Of a stretch of DNA of 64,000 nucleotides, positions 18,424 to 27,379 are shown piece by piece. A model generated the notes under the pieces. It was not told the DNA's origin, did no database searches, and was given only the letters and a program-made list of their open reading frames with translations. Position 1 is the stretch's first letter. The number at the start of each line of letters is the position of its first letter. A program made the translations under genes and the position numbers. The DNA lies in assembly GCA_965218775.1 (NCBI GenBank), contig CBDCLS010000005.1, positions 1,426,001-1,490,000 on the forward strand. The letters are read 5' to 3'. This stretch comes from CAUZIZ01 sp965218775. GTDB lineage: Bacteria > Acidobacteriota > UBA6911 > RPQK01 > JAJDTT01.

Positions 18424-19980
18424 ATGAAATTGGACGAGTTCAAGAATCAGGCCTTGACGGATTTCGGTGGGGCTGAAAACCAGGAGGCGATGAAGCGCGC
18501 CCTAAACCGCGTACGCCATCATCTCGGAGACGAGTATGAGCTCCTCATTGGAGGTGAGGCCGTGCGGTCCGGCGAGAAATTCAACTCACTCAACCCTTCC
18601 CGCAGTAACGAAGTCGTCGGAGTGTTCCAGAAAGCTAGCCCAGAAATGGCAGAGCGAGCGATCGGCGCTGCGGATCAGGCCTTCCGGAATTGGAGCCAAA
18701 CCAAAGCCGAGGAACGCGTGGAGACCCTGCTGAGAGTCTCTCAGATCATGCAGCGGCGGAGGCTGGAGCTGGCGGCATGGATGGTCGTTGAAGTGGGCAA
18801 GTCCTGGGTAGAGGCAGATGCGGACGTAGCGGAGGCGATTGACTTCTGCGAATACTACTGCCGATCCATGCTGCAACTTTCACACCCCCCAACTCTCACA
18901 CAGGCCCCCTCTGAAGAGAGCGATCTGGAATACATCCCTCTAGGAGTCGGCGTGATCATCTCACCTTGGAACTTTCCCCTCGCCATTCTGGCGGGCATGA
19001 CCCTTGCGGCTGTTGTGAGCGGTAATGCGGTCGTCGTCAAGCCGTCGAGTGACTCACCCACGATCGCAGCCCAGCTGATCGAGGTCTTCAAGGAAGCCTC
19101 CCTGCCGGCAGGGGTCGTCAACTTTGTCACCGGTAGTGGTGGCGAGATCGGTGACAGCCTGGTCAGGCACCCACGTACGCGGTTCATCGCCTTTACGGGT
19201 TCCAGGGAGGTCGGCCTGCACATCAACGAAGCGGCGGCAAAGCCGCAGCCGGGCCAGATCTGGATCAAACGGGTGATCGCAGAGATGGGGGGCAAGGACG
19301 CCATCATCGTTGATGAGGAGACCGACCTCGAAACCGCAGCCGACGGCGTAGTCGCGTCTGCCTTCGGATTCCAGGGACAAAAGTGCTCCGCCTGCTCTCG
19401 GGCCATTGTCGTCGAGCCTATCTATGACCGGTTCCTGGAGTTCCTTGAGGAAAAGACGAAGGAACTGATTCACGCAGGCAGTGTCGAGGACGGCGACGTA
19501 AACTTCGGCCCGGTGATCAACCTCAAGGCTCACCAGTCGATACTCCGCTACATCGAGATCGGAAAGCAGGAAGGCCGGCTCCTGCTCGGAGGCGAGCCGG
19601 ACAGCACCCAGGGGTTCTTCATACAACCTACTATTCTGTCCGACATCGACCCGAGCGCCGTCATCGCACAAGACGAGATCTTTGGACCCGTCCTGGCCGT
19701 GATCAGGGCCGCCGACTACGATCAGGCCATCGATATCGCCAATGACAGCCAGTACGGTCTGACCGGGGCCGTGTATACCGACAACGAGAAGAAGATCGAA
19801 AAGGCCCGGCGCCAGTTTCATGTAGGCAACCTCTACGTTAATCGAAAATGTACGGGAGCCCTGGTTGGAGTCCATCCTTTCGGAGGATTCAACATGAGCG
19901 GCACGGATTCGAAGGCTGGAGGTCCCGACTATCTGCTCTTGTTTACACAGGCTAAGGCCATTTCGCGCAAGATCGGCTAA
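18424..19980 (+). CDS. rocA: 1-pyrroline-5-carboxylate dehydrogenase (aldehyde dehydrogenase family)
   Basis: This 518-residue NAD-dependent aldehyde dehydrogenase of the RocA/PruA type oxidises P5C/glutamate semialdehyde to glutamate. ATG 18424 is chosen because AAGGAGG lies at 18411-18417, 6 bases before it; longer upstream frames lack such a site. Visible motifs are VGVIISPWNFPLAILAGM (cofactor pocket), FTGSREVG, IAEMGGKDAIIVDEE (general-base Glu), FGFQGQKCSACSRAIV (nucleophilic Cys) and GVHPFGGFNMSGTDSKAGG. The gene is divergent from arginase and precedes an enolase-superfamily gene by 51 bp, so it may be cotranscribed with it. Confidence 0.92.
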   Translation: MKLDEFKNQALTDFGGAENQEAMKRALNRVRHHLGDEYELLIGGEAVRSGEKFNSLNPSRSNEVVGVFQKASPEMAERAIGAADQAFRNWSQTKAEERVETLLRVSQIMQRRRLELAAWMVVEVGKSWVEADADVAEAIDFCEYYCRSMLQLSHPPTLTQAPSEESDLEYIPLGVGVIISPWNFPLAILAGMTLAAVVSGNAVVVKPSSDSPTIAAQLIEVFKEASLPAGVVNFVTGSGGEIGDSLVRHPRTRFIAFTGSREVGLHINEAAAKPQPGQIWIKRVIAEMGGKDAIIVDEETDLETAADGVVASAFGFQGQKCSACSRAIVVEPIYDRFLEFLEEKTKELIHAGSVEDGDVNFGPVINLKAHQSILRYIEIGKQEGRLLLGGEPDSTQGFFIQPTILSDIDPSAVIAQDEIFGPVLAVIRAADYDQAIDIANDSQYGLTGAVYTDNEKKIEKARRQFHVGNLYVNRKCTGALVGVHPFGGFNMSGTDSKAGGPDYLLLFTQAKAISRKIG

Positions 19981-20031
19981 TGTTCTGTTTTCCAAACACT
20001 GACATCGAGGAAACGGAGGAGCATTCGCGTC

Positions 20032-21189
20032 ATGAAGATCACCAACATCAAATGGTTCGCTCTCAAGATAGGGATACGCTGCCGCTTCATCGTGAAAGTC
20101 GAGACCGATGCCGGCATCCATGGCCTGGGAGAAGCTGGGACTTCCGGAAGGGAACGAGCGCTGGGGGGAACCATTGATCACTTTCGCGAATTCTTGATCG
20201 GAAAGGACCCGCGGCAAATCGAAGATATCCATCAGACGCTGTACCGTGGTCAGTACTTCGAGGGGGGGACAATCATCTCCGCCGCGGCGTCTGCCATCGA
20301 CATCGCTCTTTGGGACATCCTGGGGAAACATCTGGGAGTTCCAGTATGGCAGTTGTTTGGAGGCGCCAGCCGCAAACACGTCACCTGCTTTACCGATGGA
20401 GTGGCTGGAGAAGGTGAGACCTGGCCAGAGCAGGCTCAGAACCTTGCGAAAAAGGGCTGGAAAACGATCCGTTTCGTACCTGAGATGCCGGGCGAGGATT
20501 TCGACCAATTGGAAGCAGAAAGCTACGATCCTTGGGAGTCCCTTCAATGGACGAGTGACGAGCTCCACTCAATCCGCTGTCTGGTAGGGACAGAAATCCG
20601 TTTGGCAGTGGACTTTCATCACCGGCTGAGTGTCGCCGAGGCCGCCCACTTCTGCCGTCTGGTCGAGGGTGTGGACCTGATGTTCTTGGAAGAACCGATT
20701 CGCTCGGAGAGCCCCGACGCCTACGCGACCCTGAGGGCCATGACCCACATTCCGTTTGCCATCGGCGAGGAGTTCTCGGGCATCTACGTCTTCGCCCCCT
20801 TCATCGAGCGTGGCCTCTGCAACTACGTTCGACTGGACGTGTGCAATGTGGGAGGTTTCACGGCAGCTCGGAAGGTAGCCGCCATGGCTGAGGCTCACTA
20901 CATCGACGTGATGCCTCATAACCCCCTGGGTCCGGTCTCCACCGCAGCCTCGGTGCACCTCTGCAGCGCGATCCCCAACTTCTCGCTACTGGAGTACAAC
21001 TGGACGTCTCGAGAGCGACCTCAAGATCTATTCCCGCGCGGCATGGACCTGGAAGGGGATCATTTCCCTTTGCCCCAGGGGCCTGGACTCGGAGTGGAGT
21101 TCAATGAGGAAGCCGCCTCTGACTACCCGTTCGAGTACTGGGAGGCACCCCACTGGCGCCGGAGTGACGGCTCCTATACCAATTGGTAG
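20032..21189 (+). CDS. Mandelate racemase/muconate lactonizing enzyme family dehydratase
   Basis: This 385-residue enolase-superfamily enzyme most resembles the galactonate-dehydratase subgroup. The metal-ligand series is visible: LAVDFHHRLS, LMFLEEPIRSE and FAIGEEFSG. A catalytic His lies in VMPHNPLGPVSTAAS. The N-terminal capping domain runs from residue 1 to about 115 (SAIDIALWDILGKHLGVPVW). It probably dehydrates a sugar acid, but the exact acid cannot be read. It starts 51 bp after the P5C dehydrogenase gene on the same strand. R3 copy A follows immediately after the stop. Confidence 0.88.
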   Translation: MKITNIKWFALKIGIRCRFIVKVETDAGIHGLGEAGTSGRERALGGTIDHFREFLIGKDPRQIEDIHQTLYRGQYFEGGTIISAAASAIDIALWDILGKHLGVPVWQLFGGASRKHVTCFTDGVAGEGETWPEQAQNLAKKGWKTIRFVPEMPGEDFDQLEAESYDPWESLQWTSDELHSIRCLVGTEIRLAVDFHHRLSVAEAAHFCRLVEGVDLMFLEEPIRSESPDAYATLRAMTHIPFAIGEEFSGIYVFAPFIERGLCNYVRLDVCNVGGFTAARKVAAMAEAHYIDVMPHNPLGPVSTAASVHLCSAIPNFSLLEYNWTSRERPQDLFPRGMDLEGDHFPLPQGPGLGVEFNEEAASDYPFEYWEAPHWRRSDGSYTNW

Positions 21190-21191
21190 TG

Positions 21192-21346
21192 TTTACCCCT
21201 TGCCTTTGCCCTGGCCCTTCCACGTGCCTTTGCCTTTGCCCTCACCTCTGCCCGTGCCTCACCCTGGCGCAAGACGACAGATGAAGAGGGAAGGCAAAGG
21301 CACAGGCGAAGGCAAGTTTGAAGGCCAGGGCAAAGGCAAGGGTAAG
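21192..21346. repeat. Long inverted repeat R3, copy A (GGCAAA-rich)
   Basis: The left arm (about 21192-21245) is pyrimidine-rich, built on CTTTGCCCTGGCC and TGCCTTTGCC. The right arm (about 21289-21346) is its purine-rich complement, GGCAAAGGCACAGG through GGCAAGTTTGAAGGCCAGGG. The arms can pair over most of their length. The element fills the convergent gap between the dehydratase and paaK-like genes. A related copy lies at 55318-55524, also between convergent genes. Confidence 0.8.
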
Positions 21347-21374
21347 AAGGGGACGCTAGATACATACCACGTCG

Positions 21375-22775
21375 TCACCCCCCGACCCTCCAGATTCCGC
21401 GCTTATCAATGACCCGGCTTGACTTGAGCTGGGAGCGCTCGAAGGTACCCTCAGGCTTCAGCTCAACCTGAACACTTACGCCCAGGGCACGTCTCAGGTC
21501 TTCCCTGATCCTCTGGCTTAAACTCTCGGATTGTCGAGAGGCCTCCTGCTTGATCTCTGCCAAGACGGTCAGCCGATCGAGGGAACCCGATTCCCGTTCC
21601 ACCAGCAGCCGGAATTCCCCGCCGAACTCCCGCTGCTTCCGCAGCACATCTTCGATTCGGGAGGGGAACACGTTCTGCCCCCGAACCGTGATCATGTCGT
21701 CGACTCGTCCGTAGATGCCTTCGCTCAGAATGGGATAAGTTCGACCGCAGGCGCAGCCGGTGGAGGAATCCTGCCATCGAGCGATGTCGCCCGACCAGTA
21801 GCGGAGCAGAGGCTGGGAAGTCCGTTCCAGATGGGTGTATACGGGAACCCCCTCATCACCCGGAGGCACCGGGTGCCTGGTTTCAGGATGGAGCAACTCG
21901 GTATAGACAATATCCGTCCAGAGGTGCATGCCGCGCTCCAGGTGCCGACAGCCCGAGTTGGTCATCCAGGGAGTCATCTCAGCCATGCTGCCCTGATCCA
22001 CTACGTCACAGCCGAAAGTGTCGTGGATCTGACGGCTGGTAGCAGGAACGCTGGCTCCTGGTTCACCGGAAAAGAACATCAGACGAAAGTTGAAATCCTT
22101 CTTGGGATCACAGCCCATCTTCTTGGCCACTTCAGCCAGATACAGAGCGTAGGAGGGAGTCCCGTAAAGCGCTGTGGGGCGTACCATTCTGATCCACTCG
22201 ACAGCCCGCTCGGTTTGTCCGGGTACACCGGCACCGAACGGGAAGCAGCGGGCGCCGAGCCTTTCGACCCCCAACAGAGCTCCCCAGCTGCCGATGTAGA
22301 GGCTGAACAAGGCAGTGATCATGACAATATCATCGGGTCTCAGACCCACCGACCAGAGCACCCGAGCGTGGGCCTCGGCGATACGTTCCCAGTCATCGCG
22401 TCCAATGCCGAAAACAGTCGGCCTGCCGGTGGTTCCCGAGGTGCCATGAATGTGAAACACCTGTTCTTCGGGAATGCATAGAAAGCGTCCAAAAGGCGGA
22501 TGCTGTTCCTGCTCTAAACGGATTTCCTCCTTGGTCAGGATGGGCAGCTGCCGAAACTGTTCAAGACTACTGATCTCAGTGGGGTCGACCTTCAGGTCCC
22601 GGTAGAGCTCTCGGTAGAACTCCGACCTTTCCCAGGCGTAGCTGACCTGGTGCCGTATTTTCTGGAGAATGAATTTCTTCCGGTCAGCGGGATCCTGGGT
22701 CTCCCGTAGAGGGTCCCAGTACTCGCTGTCGGGAGGGGGCTGATAGGAAGCGTCGTACTGGGGAGGCCACTCCAT
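21375..22775 (-). CDS. Phenylacetate-CoA ligase family (PaaK-like) acyl-CoA ligase
   Basis: This 466-residue adenylate-forming enzyme activates a carboxylic acid to its CoA thioester. The ATP-binding motif HIHGTSGTTGRPTVFGIGRD lies near residue 110. The C-terminal domain has GRVDDMITVRGQNVFPSRIE, with QLKSSRVIDKRG near the end. The overall form is PaaK. It starts 15 bp after the gene for the B12 subunit of an acyl-CoA mutase and is the third gene of that operon. Its substrate is therefore more likely the acid precursor of the mutase substrate than phenylacetate. No other phenylacetate-pathway gene is present. Confidence 0.88.
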   Translation of the reverse strand: MEWPPQYDASYQPPPDSEYWDPLRETQDPADRKKFILQKIRHQVSYAWERSEFYRELYRDLKVDPTEISSLEQFRQLPILTKEEIRLEQEQHPPFGRFLCIPEEQVFHIHGTSGTTGRPTVFGIGRDDWERIAEAHARVLWSVGLRPDDIVMITALFSLYIGSWGALLGVERLGARCFPFGAGVPGQTERAVEWIRMVRPTALYGTPSYALYLAEVAKKMGCDPKKDFNFRLMFFSGEPGASVPATSRQIHDTFGCDVVDQGSMAEMTPWMTNSGCRHLERGMHLWTDIVYTELLHPETRHPVPPGDEGVPVYTHLERTSQPLLRYWSGDIARWQDSSTGCACGRTYPILSEGIYGRVDDMITVRGQNVFPSRIEDVLRKQREFGGEFRLLVERESGSLDRLTVLAEIKQEASRQSESLSQRIREDLRRALGVSVQVELKPEGTFERSQLKSSRVIDKRGIWRVGG

Positions 22776-22790
22776 CAGGATCTTGACCGT

Positions 22791-23204
22791 TTAGCCATTC
22801 TTCGGCCTGACGGCCGACTGGACGTATTCCACGATGCTGCTGGTAAATGTTCCCACGGGAAAGACCGCCCCGACGCCCATGTCGAGCAGGGGTTGGACGT
22901 CCTGGTCGGGAATGGTTCCGCCAACAAGAACGGTTGCATCCCTATGTCCGTGCTTGTCCATGGCCTGAATGAGCTTGGGGATGAGTCGCATGTGCGCCCC
23001 GGACAGGATGCTGATACCCACTACGTTGACATCCTCCTGCAAGGCGGCCCAGGCAATCTCTTCGGGCGTCAGCCTCATGCCCAGATAGAGTACCTCCATG
23101 CCCGCGTCTTTCATGGCACGCGCGATCAGCTTGACGCCTCGGTCGTGTCCATCCAGACCGATCTTCGCCAGCAGCACTTTTACGGGCTTAGCTTGCTCAG
23201 TCAT
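22791..23204 (-). CDS. B12-binding small subunit of acyl-CoA mutase
   Basis: This 137-residue cobalamin-binding domain protein is the detached C-terminal part of a methylmalonyl-CoA mutase-type enzyme. AKIGLDGHDRGVKLIARAM contains the DxHxxG motif whose His coordinates cobalt. VVGISILSGAHMRLIPK and TVLVGGTIPDQD are the usual further B12-domain blocks. It lies 40 bp downstream of the large-subunit gene on the same strand, so the two form a split heteromeric mutase. The length is standard for a free small subunit. Confidence 0.92.
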   Translation of the reverse strand: MTEQAKPVKVLLAKIGLDGHDRGVKLIARAMKDAGMEVLYLGMRLTPEEIAWAALQEDVNVVGISILSGAHMRLIPKLIQAMDKHGHRDATVLVGGTIPDQDVQPLLDMGVGAVFPVGTFTSSIVEYVQSAVRPKNG

Positions 23205-23244
23205 GGTCTCAACAGCCTTCTATTCAGCGGCCATCGACGAAGAC

Positions 23245-24987
23245 TCAAAAGACGCCGGGATCCCGATACGACCCATAGACATCCCGCAGAGAGTCCATGA
23301 TCTCTCCCTCACTGGCTCCGGCTCCTACTGCGGCCAGTACAGAAGGCATCAGGTTCTCTTCGGCTTCAGCTGCCGTCTTCGTTTCATCCAGGAGCTTCTG
23401 GACACGCTCGTTGTTGCGCTCGCGCCTCAGTTCGTTAAGACGCTCCAGCTGCCGATCCTCTTCACGGGTATCGTATTCGAAGATCTCCAGCGGCTGGGTC
23501 TGTTCCGAACGGTATTGGTTCACACCCACGACCACATAGTCACTGCTTTCGACACGACGTTGGTACTCGTAGGCAGCGTTGGAGATTTCCTGTTCGATGT
23601 AACCGGTTTCGATGGCACGCAGCATTCCTCTCAAGACGCTCTTCGGCTTCTCCCCCTTCTCGGGCCCTCCGCCCAACTCCTCTATCTTGTTCAGGTACTC
23701 CCAGACCCGCTCCTCAATCGTCTCCGTCAGTGAATCCAGAAAGTAGGAGCCGGCCATGGGGTCGACGGTGTTGGTCACACCCGACTCATGAGCGATGATG
23801 AGCTGGCTTGCTAGAGACATCTTCATGGCATCCTCCGAAGGGATGTCATAGGCCTCATCGTAGCCGCTTATGTGAAGGGACTGGGTTCCTCCCAGGACGG
23901 CTGCCAGCCCCTGAATGGTCCCCCGGACAATATTGTTCTTGGGATCCTCGCGCATCAAGGTCGACCCCAGCGTCTGCGTATGATAGCGCAGCCGCATGGA
24001 CTCTGGCCGCTGGGCACCGTATCGCTCCTTCATGATTCTCGCCCAAAGCCGACGGGCAGCACGGAACTTGGCAACCTCTTCGAAGAAATCGCTATGGCAG
24101 CCAAAAAAATAGGAAAACCGGGGAGCAAATTCGTCGACTTCCAGCCCCCGTTCCAGAGCTGACTCCACGTAGGCCATTCCTTGGGCCAAAGTGAAGGCCA
24201 GCTCCTGGACGGCGTCCGAACCTGCCTCCCGGGTGTGGTAGCCAGAAATGGATATGGTGTACCAGTTGGGGACATGGCGGGTGCAGAACTCCACCACATC
24301 GGTGGTCAGCTTCAGCGAGGGTCTGGGAGGCAGCGCGAACGTCTTCTGGCCATGAAACTCCTTCAGGGAATCGTTCTGAACTGTGCCCCTGAGGTCCCCC
24401 CAGTCGACGCCACTCGCTTCGGCAACCGAGAGCAGCATGCTGAGAAGGACCATGGCCGGATGGTTGATAGTAAGGGATACGCTGACCTTGTCCAACGGGA
24501 TCCCTGCAAACAACTCCTGCATGTCGTTGACGCTGTCGATCGCGACACCGAGCCTGCCGACTTCTCCCTCCGCCAGCGGGTGGTCGGAATCGTATCCAGT
24601 CAAAGTAGGGTGGTCGAAATCGGTGCTGATACCGGTCTGACCGTGACCGAGAAGGAAATGGTATCGTTCGTTGGTGGACCGTGCGGTGCCGAAGCCGGCG
24701 ATCTGTCGACGTGTCCAGAGCCTGCCGCGGTACATGGTGGGGTAGGCACCGCGGACGAAAGGGTAGGATCCTGGATAACCGAGGTCTTTGTCGTGGTCCA
24801 GCTGACCGACGTCCAACGGGTCATAGAGACGCTTTACGTCGAGGCCGGAGACGGTCCGGAAGCTCTCTTCCCGCTCACCGCTGCGGTCAAGAAACTCCTT
24901 CAGCTCTCCCTTCTCCCAGCCCTGCCTCTTCTGCTCCAATTCCCGTAGCGCGTCGTTCCCGACAAGGGGCTTTGCAGTCTTCTTCAT
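23245..24987 (-). CDS. Cobalamin-dependent acyl-CoA mutase large subunit (HCM-like)
   Basis: This is the TIM-barrel catalytic subunit of a methylmalonyl-CoA mutase-type isomerase, about 580 residues. ATG 24987 is used; a TTG at 25005 would add 6 residues but neither has a strong ribosome site. Conserved blocks are WTRRQIAGFGTARSTNERYH, TISISGYHTREAGSDAVQEL and LRYHTQTLGSTLM. The stretch GQTGISTDFDHPTLTGYDSD has Asp where methylmalonyl-CoA mutases usually have Ala (LSVAFD), recalling 2-hydroxyisobutyryl-CoA mutase HcmA. The B12 subunit and a CoA ligase follow in the operon. Methylmalonyl-CoA mutase remains possible; no chaperone MeaB gene is adjacent. Confidence 0.88.
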   Translation of the reverse strand: MKKTAKPLVGNDALRELEQKRQGWEKGELKEFLDRSGEREESFRTVSGLDVKRLYDPLDVGQLDHDKDLGYPGSYPFVRGAYPTMYRGRLWTRRQIAGFGTARSTNERYHFLLGHGQTGISTDFDHPTLTGYDSDHPLAEGEVGRLGVAIDSVNDMQELFAGIPLDKVSVSLTINHPAMVLLSMLLSVAEASGVDWGDLRGTVQNDSLKEFHGQKTFALPPRPSLKLTTDVVEFCTRHVPNWYTISISGYHTREAGSDAVQELAFTLAQGMAYVESALERGLEVDEFAPRFSYFFGCHSDFFEEVAKFRAARRLWARIMKERYGAQRPESMRLRYHTQTLGSTLMREDPKNNIVRGTIQGLAAVLGGTQSLHISGYDEAYDIPSEDAMKMSLASQLIIAHESGVTNTVDPMAGSYFLDSLTETIEERVWEYLNKIEELGGGPEKGEKPKSVLRGMLRAIETGYIEQEISNAAYEYQRRVESSDYVVVGVNQYRSEQTQPLEIFEYDTREEDRQLERLNELRRERNNERVQKLLDETKTAAEAEENLMPSVLAAVGAGASEGEIMDSLRDVYGSYRDPGVF

Positions 24988-25016
24988 AGTCAATCCCGCG
25001 GTCAATCGGAGGGTGG

Positions 25017-25100
25017 ATTTTGCTGCTGTCCGCTCTCTCCTCGGAACTTGGCTTCATTTTGCTTGTGGTTCAAATCGTGCGCGGCTCTGTTCGGAAGCTC
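25017..25100 (-). repeat. Intergenic repeat R2, copy c (inverse)
   Basis: The inverse R2 core TGTCCGCTCTCTCCTCGGAA and flanks match 3621-3765 read backwards. It sits in the divergent gap between the mutase large-subunit gene and the chorismate-lyase-like gene. It is therefore within or beside their promoters. Confidence 0.65.
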
Positions 25101-25200
25101 GTGCGATGCTGCTGGCAATTTGACCCCGTTCACGGCACTGTCCCTAGAATGGAGACTTGCGATGACTATCCCTGCCTCTTCGGCCGAGTCAGTATGATAC

Positions 25201-25824
25201 ATGCCTCAGATCTGTCCGGGAAGCTCCAAGAGAGCCGTGGCTCTTGCGATGCGGTGCCTGGGTGGGCATACTCCCTCTGTGTCAGATCCGCTGGAACAAA
25301 TCTACCTTCGATCGGGACAACCCCTTCCCCACTTACAAACCATCGGCTGCCTGAGGGTGCCCCAGCCCTTCCGGGACCTCCTGGTCCACGAAAGGGACAT
25401 GACGCCCACGCTAGAGGCCTTCCATGGACAAAGAATCTTCTTGCATGTACTGGACCGTCATCAGCAGGAGAGCCGGCTACTGAGACTGGTGGTGTTGAAG
25501 CTGGAAAGCGATGAGACACCGGTCGAATTCGGCGCCATCCGAATCAACCTGACACTCTTCGAAACCCAGGCGCTGCAACTCGTTCTGGAGGGACGCCTCC
25601 CCTTGGGGACGATCTTGAGGGAACAGAATATCCCGCACACCAGCGGTCACCAGGAATTCTTCAGCGTCCTCTCGGATGCCGTCGTCAATCGGGCATTGCA
25701 GTTGACTGGAACCCGCCAGCTTTATGGACGCCGTAATGTGATTCGAAACAGCCAGGAAAAACCCCTGGCAGAGATGACTGAGATCCTACCACCCGCCCCA
25801 GGATCGCGCATAAAATGCAGCTGA
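25201..25824 (+). CDS. Chorismate lyase-like (UbiC/DUF98-type) protein
   Basis: This protein of 207 residues (ATG 25201; ATG 25249 would give 191) looks like a chorismate-pyruvate-lyase fold. It has PFRDLLVHERDMTPTLEAFH near residue 56, a central strand LRLVVLKLESDETPVEFGAI, then LEGRLPLGTILREQNIPHT with a Glu in the place of the catalytic Glu of UbiC/DUF98 enzymes. If active it would cleave pyruvate from chorismate or bind a similar aromatic acid. The last codons overlap the start of the symporter gene by 10 bp. The assignment rests on remembered motif pattern and is moderate. Confidence 0.6.
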   Translation: MPQICPGSSKRAVALAMRCLGGHTPSVSDPLEQIYLRSGQPLPHLQTIGCLRVPQPFRDLLVHERDMTPTLEAFHGQRIFLHVLDRHQQESRLLRLVVLKLESDETPVEFGAIRINLTLFETQALQLVLEGRLPLGTILREQNIPHTSGHQEFFSVLSDAVVNRALQLTGTRQLYGRRNVIRNSQEKPLAEMTEILPPAPGSRIKCS

Positions 25825-27374
25825 GCTGGATCGATTACGCTATCGTGCTGGTGTATATCGGCGCCACCATCCTGGCGGGAATCCTCTCCCGCACCACCAT
25901 TAAGGGAATCGCCGATTTCCTGGTGGCCGGGCGCACCCTCAAGACCCACATGGCTGTGGCCACCATGGTGTCTACTGGCCTCGGCCTGGTTACGGTGATG
26001 TACTTCTCCGAGGAGGGATTCAAGAACGGATTCAGTCCTTTCATCGTAGGTCTCATCGCCGCCCTCGCCACCCTGATTGTAGGCTGCACCGGTTTTCTCG
26101 TCAGGCGGCTGCGCCAGCTCCAGGTGATGACGGTCCCCGAGTTCTACGAGATGAAGTACAGCCGCGGCGTGCGTCTGACGGGTGGCGTCCTCCTGGCACT
26201 GGCCGGGACACTCAACATGGGACTGTTTCCCATCCTGGGCAGTAAGTTCGTGATCGGCTTCACCGGCCTGCCCCCCGAGTGGGTCAATTACGTCATGGTG
26301 GCCATGTTGGCCGTAGTCGTGTTCTACACACTGATGGGAGGCATGGTCTCGGTCGTGCTAACGGACTTCGCTCAGTTCGTGCTGTTATCCCTCGGATTCC
26401 TAGTGGGGACATTGGTCATTCTCAATCACCCGCAGCTGGGTTGGAACAACATCGTTGCGAGTCTTGAACAGCACAAGGACGGCCACGCCTTCGACCCGTT
26501 TGGGAACCCGGATTACGGCTGGATGTTCATCGCCTATTTCATGGCGGTCAGCTTGATCGCAATCATCTGGCAGCCGGAGATGTCGCGTCCCCTCAGCACC
26601 GAGAGTCCAAGGGTGGCACAACGAATCTTCTGGATCTCCAGCGCTACCGTCATGGGCCGCGCCGTGATCCCCATGTTCTGGGGCGCTGCCGCCTTTGCCT
26701 TTACCCACACGGCCTCTTATCAGGGACCCTTCGCCGATGACGGGCAGTTTGCGATGCCTCACATGATGGGACAGATCATGCCGATCGGTTTTGCTGGACT
26801 GCTCATGGCAGGAATGGCGGCGGCCTTCATGTCCACTCACGACAGCTATCTGCTGGCTTGGAGCGGGGTGATCGTGCGCGATGTCATCTCTCCCATCAAG
26901 GCCATCCTGGGTAAGAGTGAGCAGATGCGTCAACAGGACGGGACCTGGGGAGGCCTGTCCAGTACGCGGGAAGTTTACTGGACCCGGGTCACGGTAGTCG
27001 TTCTGGCGGCCTTCCTGGCCGTCTTCGGGGCTCTCTACAAGCTGCCGGAGACTGCCTTCAAGTTCATGTACATTACCGGCAGCATCTACTTTTCGGGTGC
27101 CGTGGGGACGGTGGTGCTGGGGATCTACTGGAGAAGATCCAATACGCCGGGAGCCTACTGTGCGCTCATCCTGGGAGCTATCGCTCCCATCAGCTTCCTG
27201 ATCATGAGCCAGTTTCCCGAGGCCGTCCCAGGTGTTCTGGTTCCCCTGGTGGAGAGCTCCAACCTGCCGGCTCTTCTCAGCCTGATTCTGGGAGGCGCGG
27301 GGATGATCCTGGGCTCCCTGATCACACAGCGAAGCCACCCGCCAAGGACACTTCAAACGAGCGATAGGGGGTAG
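25815..27374 (+). CDS. Sodium:solute symporter (SSS family)
   Basis: This 519-residue inner-membrane transporter of the SSS/SLC5 family couples solute uptake to Na+. It begins MQLSWIDYAIVLVYIGATIL and has about 13 predicted helices. Family landmarks include DFLVAGRTLKTHMAVATMVS near residue 36, TVPEFYEMKYSRGVRLTGG near residue 110, and LLMAGMAAAFMSTHDSYLLA near residue 334. The start overlaps the previous gene, and a 51-residue membrane protein gene follows by 5 bp. The substrate is unknown. The pairing with a tiny membrane protein suggests a two-component symporter. Confidence 0.92.
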   Translation: MQLSWIDYAIVLVYIGATILAGILSRTTIKGIADFLVAGRTLKTHMAVATMVSTGLGLVTVMYFSEEGFKNGFSPFIVGLIAALATLIVGCTGFLVRRLRQLQVMTVPEFYEMKYSRGVRLTGGVLLALAGTLNMGLFPILGSKFVIGFTGLPPEWVNYVMVAMLAVVVFYTLMGGMVSVVLTDFAQFVLLSLGFLVGTLVILNHPQLGWNNIVASLEQHKDGHAFDPFGNPDYGWMFIAYFMAVSLIAIIWQPEMSRPLSTESPRVAQRIFWISSATVMGRAVIPMFWGAAAFAFTHTASYQGPFADDGQFAMPHMMGQIMPIGFAGLLMAGMAAAFMSTHDSYLLAWSGVIVRDVISPIKAILGKSEQMRQQDGTWGGLSSTREVYWTRVTVVVLAAFLAVFGALYKLPETAFKFMYITGSIYFSGAVGTVVLGIYWRRSNTPGAYCALILGAIAPISFLIMSQFPEAVPGVLVPLVESSNLPALLSLILGGAGMILGSLITQRSHPPRTLQTSDRG

Positions 27375-27379
27375 GACCA

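Noticed and set aside
19054..20568. 504-residue open frame on the minus strand
   Set aside because: It runs antisense through two strongly conserved plus-strand genes (P5C dehydrogenase and dehydratase), crosses their boundary and shows no recognisable domain. It is a shadow of GC-biased coding.
21104..21412. Frame encoding KGKGEGK-type low-complexity protein
   Set aside because: The sequence is the translated right arm of inverted repeat R3 and overlaps the end of the dehydratase gene; the repeat explains it better than a protein.
21375..22775. Phenylacetate degradation operon
   Set aside because: Only a PaaK-like ligase is present; its neighbours are mutase subunits, with no paaABCDE or other phenylacetate genes.
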